From assembly GCA_944372595.1 (NCBI GenBank), contig CALVZT010000039.1:1-6919 (forward strand): DNA of 6,919 bases, read 5' to 3'. The DNA comes from an uncultured Clostridia bacterium. Lineage in GTDB: Bacteria; Bacillota; Clostridia; Christensenellales; UBA1242. Every line of letters starts with the position of its first letter. Within the stretch, counting starts at the first letter, position 1. The translations under genes were made by a program, and so were the position numbers. Positions 1-6,786 of the stretch are shown here, piece by piece. Below the pieces are notes generated by a model, which saw only the letters and a list, made by a program, of their open reading frames with translations, ran no database searches and was not told the DNA's origin.

Positions 1-122
1 ATGATGACTTAATTGCACTTGGTGGATATAATCAAGCAAAGGAAAAGGGCAAAGTGGCAAGCGTAGGTAAAGATTATATTATGCAAGAGGGCGATGTTTG
101 CTTGTTTAAATTTAATGTGTAG
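1..122 (+). CDS. ychF: YchF, Obg-family ribosome-associated ATPase, C-terminal end only
   Basis: Only the last 39 complete codons are present; the frame starts at base 3 and ends at TAG 120-122, and the 5' part lies outside the window. The visible peptide runs DDLIALGGYNQAKEKGK, then VGKDYIMQEGDV, then FKFNV at the C-terminus. This matches the end of the YchF TGS domain, where E. coli has a similar GAKEAGK, EGKDYIVKDGDV and a terminal FNV. YchF is a cytoplasmic Obg-family P-loop protein that prefers ATP and associates with ribosomes, with links to stress responses; its nucleotide-binding domain cannot be seen here. The gene sits immediately upstream of argS in the same direction, so it is probably the first visible gene of an operon with argS and the cation ATPase. 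Identification rests on a short but very characteristic tail. Confidence 0.9.
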   Translation, partial: DDLIALGGYNQAKEKGKVASVGKDYIMQEGDVCLFKFNV

Positions 123-126
123 GAGA
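121..126 (+). promoter_or_regulatory. argS ribosome binding site overlapping the ychF stop
   Basis: AGGAGA lies 9 nt before the argS ATG. Its first two bases are also the last two bases of the ychF TAG stop. A ribosome finishing ychF would therefore sit on the argS start region, which suggests coupled translation. The site also fixes 136 as the argS start. There is no room for a separate promoter or leader between the two genes. Confidence 0.85.
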
Positions 127-135
127 AATATATAG

Positions 136-1902
136 ATGGACATAAAAAAGAAGATAGGAAAATTATTGGAACCGATTTTTGCTAAATTGGGATACGATAA
201 AAGTTTGAGTATTATCACCTTTTCAACGATGCCAAATATTGACTTACAGTGCAATAGTGCTTTTTTATTAGCAAAACAAGTTGGTAAAAATCCTGTTGAT
301 ATTGCATCAAAAATAGCTGAGGAATTTAATAAAAATAACAAAGAAATAACAGCAAGTAATATTGGTGGTTTTGTTAATTTTGTTTTATCAAATAAATATT
401 TATCAAAGGTTGCGAACGAAATTAAGAATGATAAAAATTTGGGCGTAGAAAAACATACCAAATCACGAACAATTATTATGGACTATGGTGGAGCAAATGT
501 CGCCAAAGAATTGCATGTTGGACACTTGCGTTCGCCAATAATCGGCGAGAGCCTAAAAAGATTATACATTATGTTAGGCGATAAAGTTATAAGCGACTCG
601 CACTTGGGGGACTGGGGAATGCAAATGGGACTTACCATTGCTCAGTTAGAAGAAGACGGATATTTGGATTATTATTTTAATAAAGGCAAAAAAATAGATA
701 TCACGCTTGATATGTTAAATGAGGAATATCCTAAGGCGAGTGCTAGAAAAAAGACAGATAGTAAGTTTAAGCAAAAAGCTGATGATTATACATTGTATGT
801 GCAACAAAAAAGGGAGCCATATTACACCATTTATAACGAAATAAGAAAAGCATCTGTCAAGGCAATTGAAAGAAATTATAAAATGCTTAATAGTTACTAT
901 GATTTGTGGTATGGCGAGAGCACTGCTCAGCCGTACATTGAAAAAGTAATACAAATTTTTAAAGACAAGGGGTTAACAAGAGAGAGTAATGGTGCGCTTG
1001 TTGTTGATGTGGCAAGAGAAGGCGAGCATATACCTTTACCAAAGAAAAATCCTGATGACCCAAACGAAGAGGTGCAATACAAGAATCCAATGCCACCTGC
1101 TATTATTCAAAAGTATAATGGCGGGGATTTGTATGCGACAACAGATATTGCAACACTCTATATGCGTCAAAAAAACTTCAAGTTTGATGATTGCTTTTAC
1201 CTTACCGATAAAAGACAAGCTTTGCATTTTGAACAAGTGTTTAGGTGCGTTAGACTTGCCGGTATAATAAATGACAATCAAAGATTAGTACACATAGGCT
1301 TTGGTACAATGAATGGCAAAGATGGTAAACCGTTCAAGACCCGTGACGGCGGAACAATTAAGTTAGAAGATATCATTAAACTTTTAATAAGCAAAGCAAA
1401 AGAGAAGTTAGAAGAAAACAAAGTAGAATATGATGACAAACTAGCACTCGCAATTGGTGTTGCTGCTATGAAGTTTGGCGACCTATCTAATATTGTTAGT
1501 AAGGACTATGTTTTTGATTTAGATAAATTCTTGTCGTTTGAAGGGAAGACGGGACCATATTTGCAATATACTGCTGTAAGAATAAAATCAATTCTAAAAA
1601 AAGCAAAAGATAATTTACATGATATAAATATTTCTACCCAAGAAGAAAAAAATATAATTATGAACATATTCAAAGTTCTTGATTGTTATGAGATATGTTA
1701 TCAAGATAAATCATTAAATGCTTTGTGTAATAATTTATATAATTTGGCAAGTGCTTTTTCAACTTTTTATAATAATATCAAAATACTCTCGGAACAAGAT
1801 GAAAAAAAGAGAATTAGTTATCTAACATTATCAAAACTTGTTTTAGATATATTAAGTCAAGGATTATATGTTCTTGCAATAGATATTCCAGAAAGGATGT
1901 AA
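136..1902 (+). CDS. argS: Arginyl-tRNA synthetase (class I)
   Basis: This cytoplasmic enzyme charges tRNA-Arg with arginine using ATP; ArgRS usually needs the tRNA present for the activation step. The 588-residue length is normal for bacterial ArgRS (E. coli about 577). Domains in order: the ArgRS-specific N-terminal tRNA-recognition domain (about 1-105); a Rossmann catalytic core with the HIGH motif as HVGH (127-130) and the family-typical HLGDWG (156-161); the second signature GKDGKPFKTRDGG (about 394-406), which replaces KMSKS in many bacterial ArgRS; then an all-helical anticodon-binding domain beginning near EGKTGPYLQY (469-478). The chain ends in IPERM, a typical ArgRS terminus. The IGFGTMNGKDGKPFKTRDGG-like stretch resembles Clostridia ArgRS as I remember them. 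No T-box or other leader precedes it; it appears to be transcribed through ychF, and its last codons carry the ribosome binding site of the next gene. No truncation or missing catalytic motif is seen. Confidence 0.97.
   Translation: MDIKKKIGKLLEPIFAKLGYDKSLSIITFSTMPNIDLQCNSAFLLAKQVGKNPVDIASKIAEEFNKNNKEITASNIGGFVNFVLSNKYLSKVANEIKNDKNLGVEKHTKSRTIIMDYGGANVAKELHVGHLRSPIIGESLKRLYIMLGDKVISDSHLGDWGMQMGLTIAQLEEDGYLDYYFNKGKKIDITLDMLNEEYPKASARKKTDSKFKQKADDYTLYVQQKREPYYTIYNEIRKASVKAIERNYKMLNSYYDLWYGESTAQPYIEKVIQIFKDKGLTRESNGALVVDVAREGEHIPLPKKNPDDPNEEVQYKNPMPPAIIQKYNGGDLYATTDIATLYMRQKNFKFDDCFYLTDKRQALHFEQVFRCVRLAGIINDNQRLVHIGFGTMNGKDGKPFKTRDGGTIKLEDIIKLLISKAKEKLEENKVEYDDKLALAIGVAAMKFGDLSNIVSKDYVFDLDKFLSFEGKTGPYLQYTAVRIKSILKKAKDNLHDINISTQEEKNIIMNIFKVLDCYEICYQDKSLNALCNNLYNLASAFSTFYNNIKILSEQDEKKRISYLTLSKLVLDILSQGLYVLAIDIPERM
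1892..1897 (+). promoter_or_regulatory. Ribosome binding site of the cation ATPase, inside argS
   Basis: AAAGGA lies 7 nt before the ATG at 1905, within the last codons of argS. With only 2 nt between the argS stop and the next start, the pair looks translationally coupled. The site supports 1905 as the true start. Confidence 0.75.
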
Positions 1903-1904
1903 GT

Positions 1905-4550
1905 ATGAATAAATATTATAGCATGGACAAAGACAGTGTTCTGAACAGCGTAAATACCACTGAATACGGACTAACAAGCGAAAATGCCAAACAAAAACTA
2001 ATAACGAATGGGGCAAATAAATTAACGGGAGAAAAAAAACAAAGCAAATTAGCAAAGTTTTTTGCCCAACTCAAAGATGTAATGTTGATTATTTTGATTT
2101 GTGCCGCCGCCATATCCATAGTAATAGCAATTATAGAAAAATCCACTAGCGAATTAATTGACGGTATAATGATATTGCTCATTGTTGTAGTTAATATGTT
2201 AATTGGGTATTTTCAAAGCATAAAAGCCGAAAATGCTCTTAAAGAATTAACTAAATTATCACAACCGTATGCAAAAGTAATAAGGGACGGTAAGGTTGCT
2301 AGCATTAAGACGGCGGAACTCGTCCCAGGAGATATTGTACTTTTGGAAGCGGGTGATGTTGTTCCTGCTGACATATACTTATTAGAAAGTTATAGCCTTA
2401 AATGCGATGAGGCATCTTTAACTGGTGAAAGTTTGGCGGTCGAAAAAACTGTTGGGGTCTTGCCAGAAAAAACTTCATTAGGTGACCGCAAAAATATGTG
2501 TTATAGTTCTAGTGTGGTTGTTTATGGTAGGGGCAGAGGAGTAGTCGTCGCAACTGGAAATAATGCCGAAATTGGTAAAATTGCCAACATGCTCAAAGGC
2601 TCAACAAACGAAGACACTCCGTTGCAAAAAAGTCTTAATAAGTTAGGTAAAATCATAACAGTTACAGTTTTAATTATTGCCATATTAATGTTTGTGATTA
2701 ACATATCATTGTATCCAAATAACTTTTTGGGAGCATTTATGATTGCAGTTGCCCTTGCAGTTGGGGCAATACCCGAAGGTCTTCCAACTACGACAACAAT
2801 TATAATGTCATTAGGCATTAGTAGATTGGCAAAGAAAAACGTTATTATCAAAAAATTACATGCAGTAGAAACATTAGGTTGTTGTGAGATTATTTGTTCT
2901 GATAAGACTGGCACAATTACTCAAAACAAAATGACTGTTCGAGAAGTGTATTATAATAATACCAAGGTAAAAAACGAAGATGAGAGTCCATGTGTTGAGA
3001 GAACATTATTGTTGCAGGCAATGACGTTATGTAACGATGCATTCAAACAAGATACAACATATTTTGGCGATCCAACGGAGACGGCGCTTATTAGTTATAG
3101 CGAAAAGTTTATTGGAGATAAAATTGAATATGCAAAAAAATATCCAAGAATTGGGGAATTACCTTTTGACTCAAATCGCAAATTAATGACGACAGTCAAT
3201 ACTATGGAAGATAAATATTTATCATTTACCAAAGGAGCAGTAGATGAGTTATTAAGGCGCTGTAATTATATTGCCGAAAATGGAACTGTTAGAAAGATTA
3301 CAGATAAAGATAAAGATAATATAAAAAGAGTCAATAAATCATATGCCAGTAAAGCTCTAAGAGTGTTAGGATATGCATACAAAGAAATCAAAAATGTTAA
3401 GATCGAGAACAAAAAATTGGTTGGAATAAAACTTGACGAAGAGAACTTAATATTCATTGGATTAAGCGGAATGATAGATCCACCAAGGGATGAAGTTAAA
3501 GAAGCCATAATCAAATGTCAAACGGCAGGAATGAGGCCTATTATGATAACAGGGGACCACAAACAGACCGCTTATGCAATAGCAAAAGAACTTGGCATGG
3601 TCAAATCTATAAAAGAAGTGTTAGAAGGCAAAGAGATTGACAAGTTAAGCGATGCGAAACTAAAAAAAGTTGTTAAAGAATGTAGTGTGTTTGCTCGTGT
3701 TAGTCCAGAACATAAAGTACGACTAGTCAAAGCATTAAAAAATAAAGTCCACGTTGTTGCAATGACTGGTGATGGAGTCAATGATGCACCAAGCATAAAA
3801 GAAGCAAGCATTGGAATAGGAATGGGTATTACCGGTACAGAAGTAACGAAAAGCGTTGCAGATATGATATTAACCGACGACAATTTTGCTACAATTGTGG
3901 TAGCGGTTGAAGAGGGAAGAAAAATATATGGTAACATTCAAAAAGCGATTTCTTTCTTGTTAGCAGGAAATATCGCCGAAGTACTAAGTATATTTATAGC
4001 GACAATATGTTTTACAAATCACGTATTTTTACTCCCAATTCAAATACTATATATTAACTTAATAACTGATTCAATTCCAGCTATTGCATTGGGTGTGGAA
4101 CAAACCGAAAAAGACTTGATGAATATGCCACCGAGAAATGCAAAACGCAATATTATAGGTGGTAAGACTGGCTGGTCAATTATACTAAATGGTGCTTTTC
4201 AAACAATAATAGTTATTAGTGCATATCTTGTTGGTAGAATATATTCGGCAGACATAGGTTCAACTATGGCATTTATAAGTCTTAATATTACCCAAATAAT
4301 ACACATGTACAATGTAAGGACAAACAAATCAATATTTACAACCAATCCATTTAAAAACAAGTTGCTTAATATTTCTTTTGTTGTTGGGGTATTATTAACT
4401 GCGCTAATATGTACTGTGCCTTTCCTTGAATCAATATTCAAATTATCAGATCTAAATATAATTCAATGGCTAATAACAATAGGATTGTCATTATGTATTA
4501 TTCCACTTGTTGAAATTGGAAAATTAATTTTAAAAAAGAAAAGAAATTAA
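1905..4550 (+). CDS. P-type cation-transporting ATPase, P-IIA (Ca2+ pump) type
   Basis: An 881-residue membrane pump that uses ATP to expel a cation, most likely Ca2+. Order of parts: N-terminal cation-ATPase domain (about 1-55); TM1-2 (about 58-104); actuator domain with TGES (173-176); TM3-4 (about 250-298) with PEGLP (290-294); P domain with DKTGT (333-337, D333 being phosphorylated); nucleotide domain with FTKGA (441-445); DPPRDE (525-530); TGDHKQTA (549-556); hinge TGDGVNDAP (621-629); TM5-10 (about 681-872). Likely ion ligands by alignment to SERCA: E291 in TM4; N689 and E692 in TM5; N718, T721 and D722 in TM6. The SERCA TM8 glutamate (E908) aligns with Q797, which as I recall is common in bacterial members. 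Unusual is TTTT (295-298) directly after PEGLP. It starts 2 nt after argS and is the last gene of that operon, ahead of a terminator. Mn2+ or another cation cannot be excluded. All catalytic motifs are intact, so the pump is probably active. Confidence 0.95.
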   Translation: MNKYYSMDKDSVLNSVNTTEYGLTSENAKQKLITNGANKLTGEKKQSKLAKFFAQLKDVMLIILICAAAISIVIAIIEKSTSELIDGIMILLIVVVNMLIGYFQSIKAENALKELTKLSQPYAKVIRDGKVASIKTAELVPGDIVLLEAGDVVPADIYLLESYSLKCDEASLTGESLAVEKTVGVLPEKTSLGDRKNMCYSSSVVVYGRGRGVVVATGNNAEIGKIANMLKGSTNEDTPLQKSLNKLGKIITVTVLIIAILMFVINISLYPNNFLGAFMIAVALAVGAIPEGLPTTTTIIMSLGISRLAKKNVIIKKLHAVETLGCCEIICSDKTGTITQNKMTVREVYYNNTKVKNEDESPCVERTLLLQAMTLCNDAFKQDTTYFGDPTETALISYSEKFIGDKIEYAKKYPRIGELPFDSNRKLMTTVNTMEDKYLSFTKGAVDELLRRCNYIAENGTVRKITDKDKDNIKRVNKSYASKALRVLGYAYKEIKNVKIENKKLVGIKLDEENLIFIGLSGMIDPPRDEVKEAIIKCQTAGMRPIMITGDHKQTAYAIAKELGMVKSIKEVLEGKEIDKLSDAKLKKVVKECSVFARVSPEHKVRLVKALKNKVHVVAMTGDGVNDAPSIKEASIGIGMGITGTEVTKSVADMILTDDNFATIVVAVEEGRKIYGNIQKAISFLLAGNIAEVLSIFIATICFTNHVFLLPIQILYINLITDSIPAIALGVEQTEKDLMNMPPRNAKRNIIGGKTGWSIILNGAFQTIIVISAYLVGRIYSADIGSTMAFISLNITQIIHMYNVRTNKSIFTTNPFKNKLLNISFVVGVLLTALICTVPFLESIFKLSDLNIIQWLITIGLSLCIIPLVEIGKLILKKKRN

Positions 4551-4556
4551 AAAAAT

Positions 4557-4596
4557 AAGCGAATAACCGAACGGTCATTCGCTTTTTTTGTTTTTT
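4557..4596 (+). terminator. Intrinsic terminator of the ychF-argS-ATPase operon
   Basis: An 8-bp perfect stem, AAGCGAAT (4557-4564) with ATTCGCTT (4577-4584), continues past one A/C mismatch into ACC/GGT (4566-4568 with 4573-4575) around a four-base loop. Seven T residues (4583-4589) and a further T6 (4591-4596) follow. It begins 7 nt after the ATPase stop. A-rich sequence on the other side (4541-4555) gives the - strand a U-rich tail too, so it may work in both directions. Confidence 0.9.
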
Positions 4597-4643
4597 AATA
4601 AAAAAAATAAAAAATACCTAAATTACTGATATTTAGGTATTTT
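4597..4643 (-). terminator. Intrinsic terminator of the dtd-metG operon
   Basis: A perfect 13-bp inverted repeat, AAAATACCTAAAT (4611-4623) with ATTTAGGTATTTT (4631-4643), encloses a seven-base loop. On the - strand it starts 7 nt after the metG stop and runs into a U-rich tract (complement of 4597-4614), as expected for a terminator reading leftwards. On the + strand only four T residues follow, so its main direction is -. Confidence 0.87.
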
Positions 4644-4650
4644 GTAACTA

Positions 4651-6249
4651 TTATAATCTTGCAAATAAAGGTTGAATATCCAATAATTTTACATTTTTAT
4701 TATTTTTGATTGGAGTCCAAGTATATTCTTTACTAATATTTAAAAATTTTCTTAATTTATCACAAGCCATTGGAACAAATGGACGCAATAAATTGGATAA
4801 GTTAGCAATAACATACGCACAAGTAGAGATTGTGTTGTTGAAGTCGTCAATATTTTCTTTTGCTTGAACCCATGGTTTTTGTTCATCGTAAAATTTGTTC
4901 GTTTCAGCAATCAAATCCATAATAAGTGTTAGTGCTTTTTTGAATTCTGCTTGTTCTATTAATTCACCTACTTTTGTGTAAGTATCTTCAACAAGTTGTT
5001 TTAGTCTATTATCAATTTTGCCATCTGGTAATGTTTCAAGTCCTTTGTATTTAAGGGTTCTGTTAACTAGGTTACCAAATTTATTTACTAGTTCACCATT
5101 ATGGACAGCAACGTAGCCTTCGGTTGTGAAGTTAAGGTCTTTTTTCTCAGGCCCATTTAATGTGAAATAAAATCTAAGTGAATCGGTATCATACTTGTTT
5201 GCATAGTCAGTCGCATAAAAACTAATTTCGGAATTACTTTTGCTGATTTTTTCATTGTTAAATAGAAGATATTCGCTTGATACCATTCTGTCTGGCAGTA
5301 CAAAATTCTCGTTAATTCCAGCAAGCATTGCAGGAAAGAGTAGGGAGTGGAACATTATATTATCTTTGGCATGACACATATAAATAACTTTTTGCTTGTT
5401 TGTTGCGTGGTCAGTTTTCCAAAAGTCTTGCCAATCAAATCCGCGTTCTTCTGAAAGCATCATACAATCGGTTACATAGCCCAAAAGTGCTTCCCACCAT
5501 ACCCAAACAACTTTATCTTCATAACCTTCAAGCCCCACAGGAACACCCCAATCCAAGTCACGAGTAAAATCTCTATCTTGTAAATCGTCTAAAAATTTTT
5601 TAGTTTCATTAACACTGTTTACTCGCCAAATATTTTCGTTGTCTTTGAGTAATTTTTCGAGCATTTTCTTAAATTTTGTTAATTTAAAAACAAGCAGTTT
5701 GTTGTCTTTGAGTGTAATTTTGTTACCACAAATTCTGCAAGTGCCATTTACAATATCCTTTTCAGTTGGAACAAAACCACAATCGCAGTTGTCGGCCTTT
5801 GTTAATTTACCACACCTTGGACATACTATTTCAATCTCGGTGTCAACTACAAACTTTTTACAATGTTCGCAATATGGTCTTGGTGCAACTTTTTCGTATA
5901 AACATCCGTTTTTGTATAATTTTTTGACTATTTCTTGTACTTTTTGTTTGTGATAATCCGAATAAGTTACAGCAAATTTGTCAAAAGAAAAATTAAATTT
6001 TGTCAATGCTTCAACAAAGTTGTTATAGTATTTATCTACTATTTGCTGTGGAGTACAATTATTTTGTTGAGCAAGCATAGATATTTTTGTTCCGTGCGAA
6101 TCTGCTCCTGAGACCATCAATACATTATCTTTGTTCATTCGGTGATATCGTGCCAATATATCTCCACTTAGCGAACTTGCTATATATCCCAAATGAAGAT
6201 TGTTATTAGCATATGGCCACGATACACATATAACTACATTTTTGTTCAT
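4651..6249 (-). CDS. metG: Methionyl-tRNA synthetase (class I), short form with atypical pocket motif
   Basis: This enzyme attaches methionine to initiator and elongator tRNA-Met in the cytoplasm. At 532 residues it has the catalytic core and helical anticodon domain but lacks the extra C-terminal tRNA-binding (EMAP/Trbp111-like) domain of E. coli MetRS. Visible parts: WPYANN then the HIGH motif as HLGY (19-22); a zinc insertion with eight Cys (127, 130, 143, 146, 155, 157, 171, 174), a two-knuckle layout in which one pair is CxC instead of CxxC; WWEALLGY (251-258) where typical MetRS has WLDAPIGY; KDNIMFHSLLFPAML (about 295-309) holding the conserved His301; KISKS (334-338) for KMSKS; then a helical domain with KPW and LRPFVP (about 458-493). 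It starts 2 nt after the dtd stop, with GAGG inside dtd as its ribosome binding site, so it is cotranscribed with dtd. Class and family are certain; methionine as substrate is very likely but rests on overall similarity, given the altered pocket signature. It may be a second, divergent MetRS in its genome. Confidence 0.92.
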   Translation of the reverse strand: MNKNVVICVSWPYANNNLHLGYIASSLSGDILARYHRMNKDNVLMVSGADSHGTKISMLAQQNNCTPQQIVDKYYNNFVEALTKFNFSFDKFAVTYSDYHKQKVQEIVKKLYKNGCLYEKVAPRPYCEHCKKFVVDTEIEIVCPRCGKLTKADNCDCGFVPTEKDIVNGTCRICGNKITLKDNKLLVFKLTKFKKMLEKLLKDNENIWRVNSVNETKKFLDDLQDRDFTRDLDWGVPVGLEGYEDKVVWVWWEALLGYVTDCMMLSEERGFDWQDFWKTDHATNKQKVIYMCHAKDNIMFHSLLFPAMLAGINENFVLPDRMVSSEYLLFNNEKISKSNSEISFYATDYANKYDTDSLRFYFTLNGPEKKDLNFTTEGYVAVHNGELVNKFGNLVNRTLKYKGLETLPDGKIDNRLKQLVEDTYTKVGELIEQAEFKKALTLIMDLIAETNKFYDEQKPWVQAKENIDDFNNTISTCAYVIANLSNLLRPFVPMACDKLRKFLNISKEYTWTPIKNNKNVKLLDIQPLFARL

Positions 6250-6251
6250 AA

Positions 6252-6695
6252 CTACCTCTTTGAATCTATAATTATTGTTACTGGTCCGTCGTTTATAATG
6301 CTTACTTGCATATCTGCACCAAAACGTCCAGTAACTACTTCTATATTATACTTTTTTAATTCTTCTATAAATTTATTGTACATATCCTCTGCCCTTGGGG
6401 GCATCATTGACTCGGTAAAGCCAGGCCTATAACCATGGGACATATCGCCGTATAATGTGAAGTTTGATACAGCTAGTATTTGACCATTTATTGACTTGAT
6501 ATCATTATTCATTTTACCAGTTTCGTCTTCAAAAATTCTTATACCGGCAATTTTTTTTGCCATATATTCTATATCTTTTTGGGTGTCGTCAACTTTGATT
6601 GCAACAAAAACAACAAGCCCTTTATCAATAGTGCTTATAACTTTGTTATCTATTTTTACACTTGCTTGTTTACTTCTTTGAATTACCGCTCTCAT
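6252..6695 (-). CDS. dtd: D-aminoacyl-tRNA deacylase (DTD)
   Basis: DTD hydrolyses D-amino acids from tRNA (for example D-Tyr, D-Asp, D-Phe) and also Gly mischarged on tRNA-Ala, keeping D-residues out of proteins; it acts as a cytoplasmic homodimer through its RNA-based active site. The 147-residue product has the family's usual length (about 145-150). It opens with MRAVIQR and ASVKID, carries RIFEDETGKMN (53-63), SNFTLYGD (77-84), GYRPGFT (88-94) and FGADMQVSIINDGPVT (125-140), the last holding the Gly-cisPro pair (G137-P138) that gives chiral proofreading. The usual SQFTL signature reads SNFTL here (codon AAC), an unusual Gln-to-Asn change. I chose ATG 6695 because family proteins begin at MRAVIQR; the open frame runs 27 codons further to a TTG at 6776, but that extension does not resemble DTD. 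There is no clear ribosome binding site before 6695. Dtd is the first gene of an operon with metG. Confidence 0.95.
   Translation of the reverse strand: MRAVIQRSKQASVKIDNKVISTIDKGLVVFVAIKVDDTQKDIEYMAKKIAGIRIFEDETGKMNNDIKSINGQILAVSNFTLYGDMSHGYRPGFTESMMPPRAEDMYNKFIEELKKYNIEVVTGRFGADMQVSIINDGPVTIIIDSKR
6254..6261 (-). promoter_or_regulatory. metG ribosome binding site overlapping the end of dtd
   Basis: On the - strand AAAGAGGT lies just before the metG ATG at 6249, with 5 nt between GAGG and the ATG. It covers the last Lys and Arg codons of dtd and the T of its TAG stop. This supports translational coupling of the two genes and confirms the metG start. Confidence 0.75.
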
Positions 6696-6705
6696 TGTAA
6701 TTTTT

Positions 6706-6734
6706 AGTATATCATAACATATTTTTTTGTACAA
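6706..6734 (-). promoter_or_regulatory. Predicted sigma-70-type promoter of dtd-metG
   Basis: Reading the - strand, an extended -10, TGATATACT (6714-6706), sits 17 bp after a weak -35, TTGTAC (6734-6729). Only 10 nt separate the -10 from the dtd ATG, so transcription would begin about 3-5 nt upstream of the start codon or at it. The extended -10 makes up for the poor -35 (three of six matches). No other promoter with good spacing was found further upstream on this strand, though the AT-rich region gives several weak -10-like matches. Confidence 0.6.
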
Positions 6735-6786
6735 GTTTTTTTGAACAGATATAAATATTTGGTGTATTTTTGCCAATAAATAAAAT

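Noticed and set aside
9..461. A 150-codon open frame on the - strand across the ychF end and the argS start.
   Set aside because: It overlaps two confident + strand genes and their ribosome binding site, and its sequence is hydrophobic shadow text with no recognisable domain.
1315..1353. Missing KMSKS in ArgRS (KTRDGG instead).
   Set aside because: This is the normal form of the second signature in many bacterial ArgRS, including E. coli (KTRAGG).
2522..3937. Open frames on the - strand beneath the ATPase gene, up to 130 codons.
   Set aside because: They lie opposite a strongly supported gene, have no ribosome binding site or family resemblance, and consist of low-complexity Ile/Leu/Ser/Phe text typical of antisense shadows.
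4557..4643. Two neighbouring hairpins considered as a small RNA or repeat element.
   Set aside because: Each is placed just after the stop of one of two converging operons and has a U-rich tail in the right direction, so ordinary terminators explain them.
4651..4700. Possible truncation of MetRS, since the C-terminal tRNA-binding domain is absent.
   Set aside because: Short MetRS without that domain are common; the gene ends cleanly in TAA followed by its own terminator.
6696..6776. N-terminal extension of Dtd from a TTG at 6776 (27 extra residues).
   Set aside because: DTD proteins begin at MRAVIQR, the extension does not resemble the family, the TTG has no ribosome binding site, and the extension would run through the best promoter.
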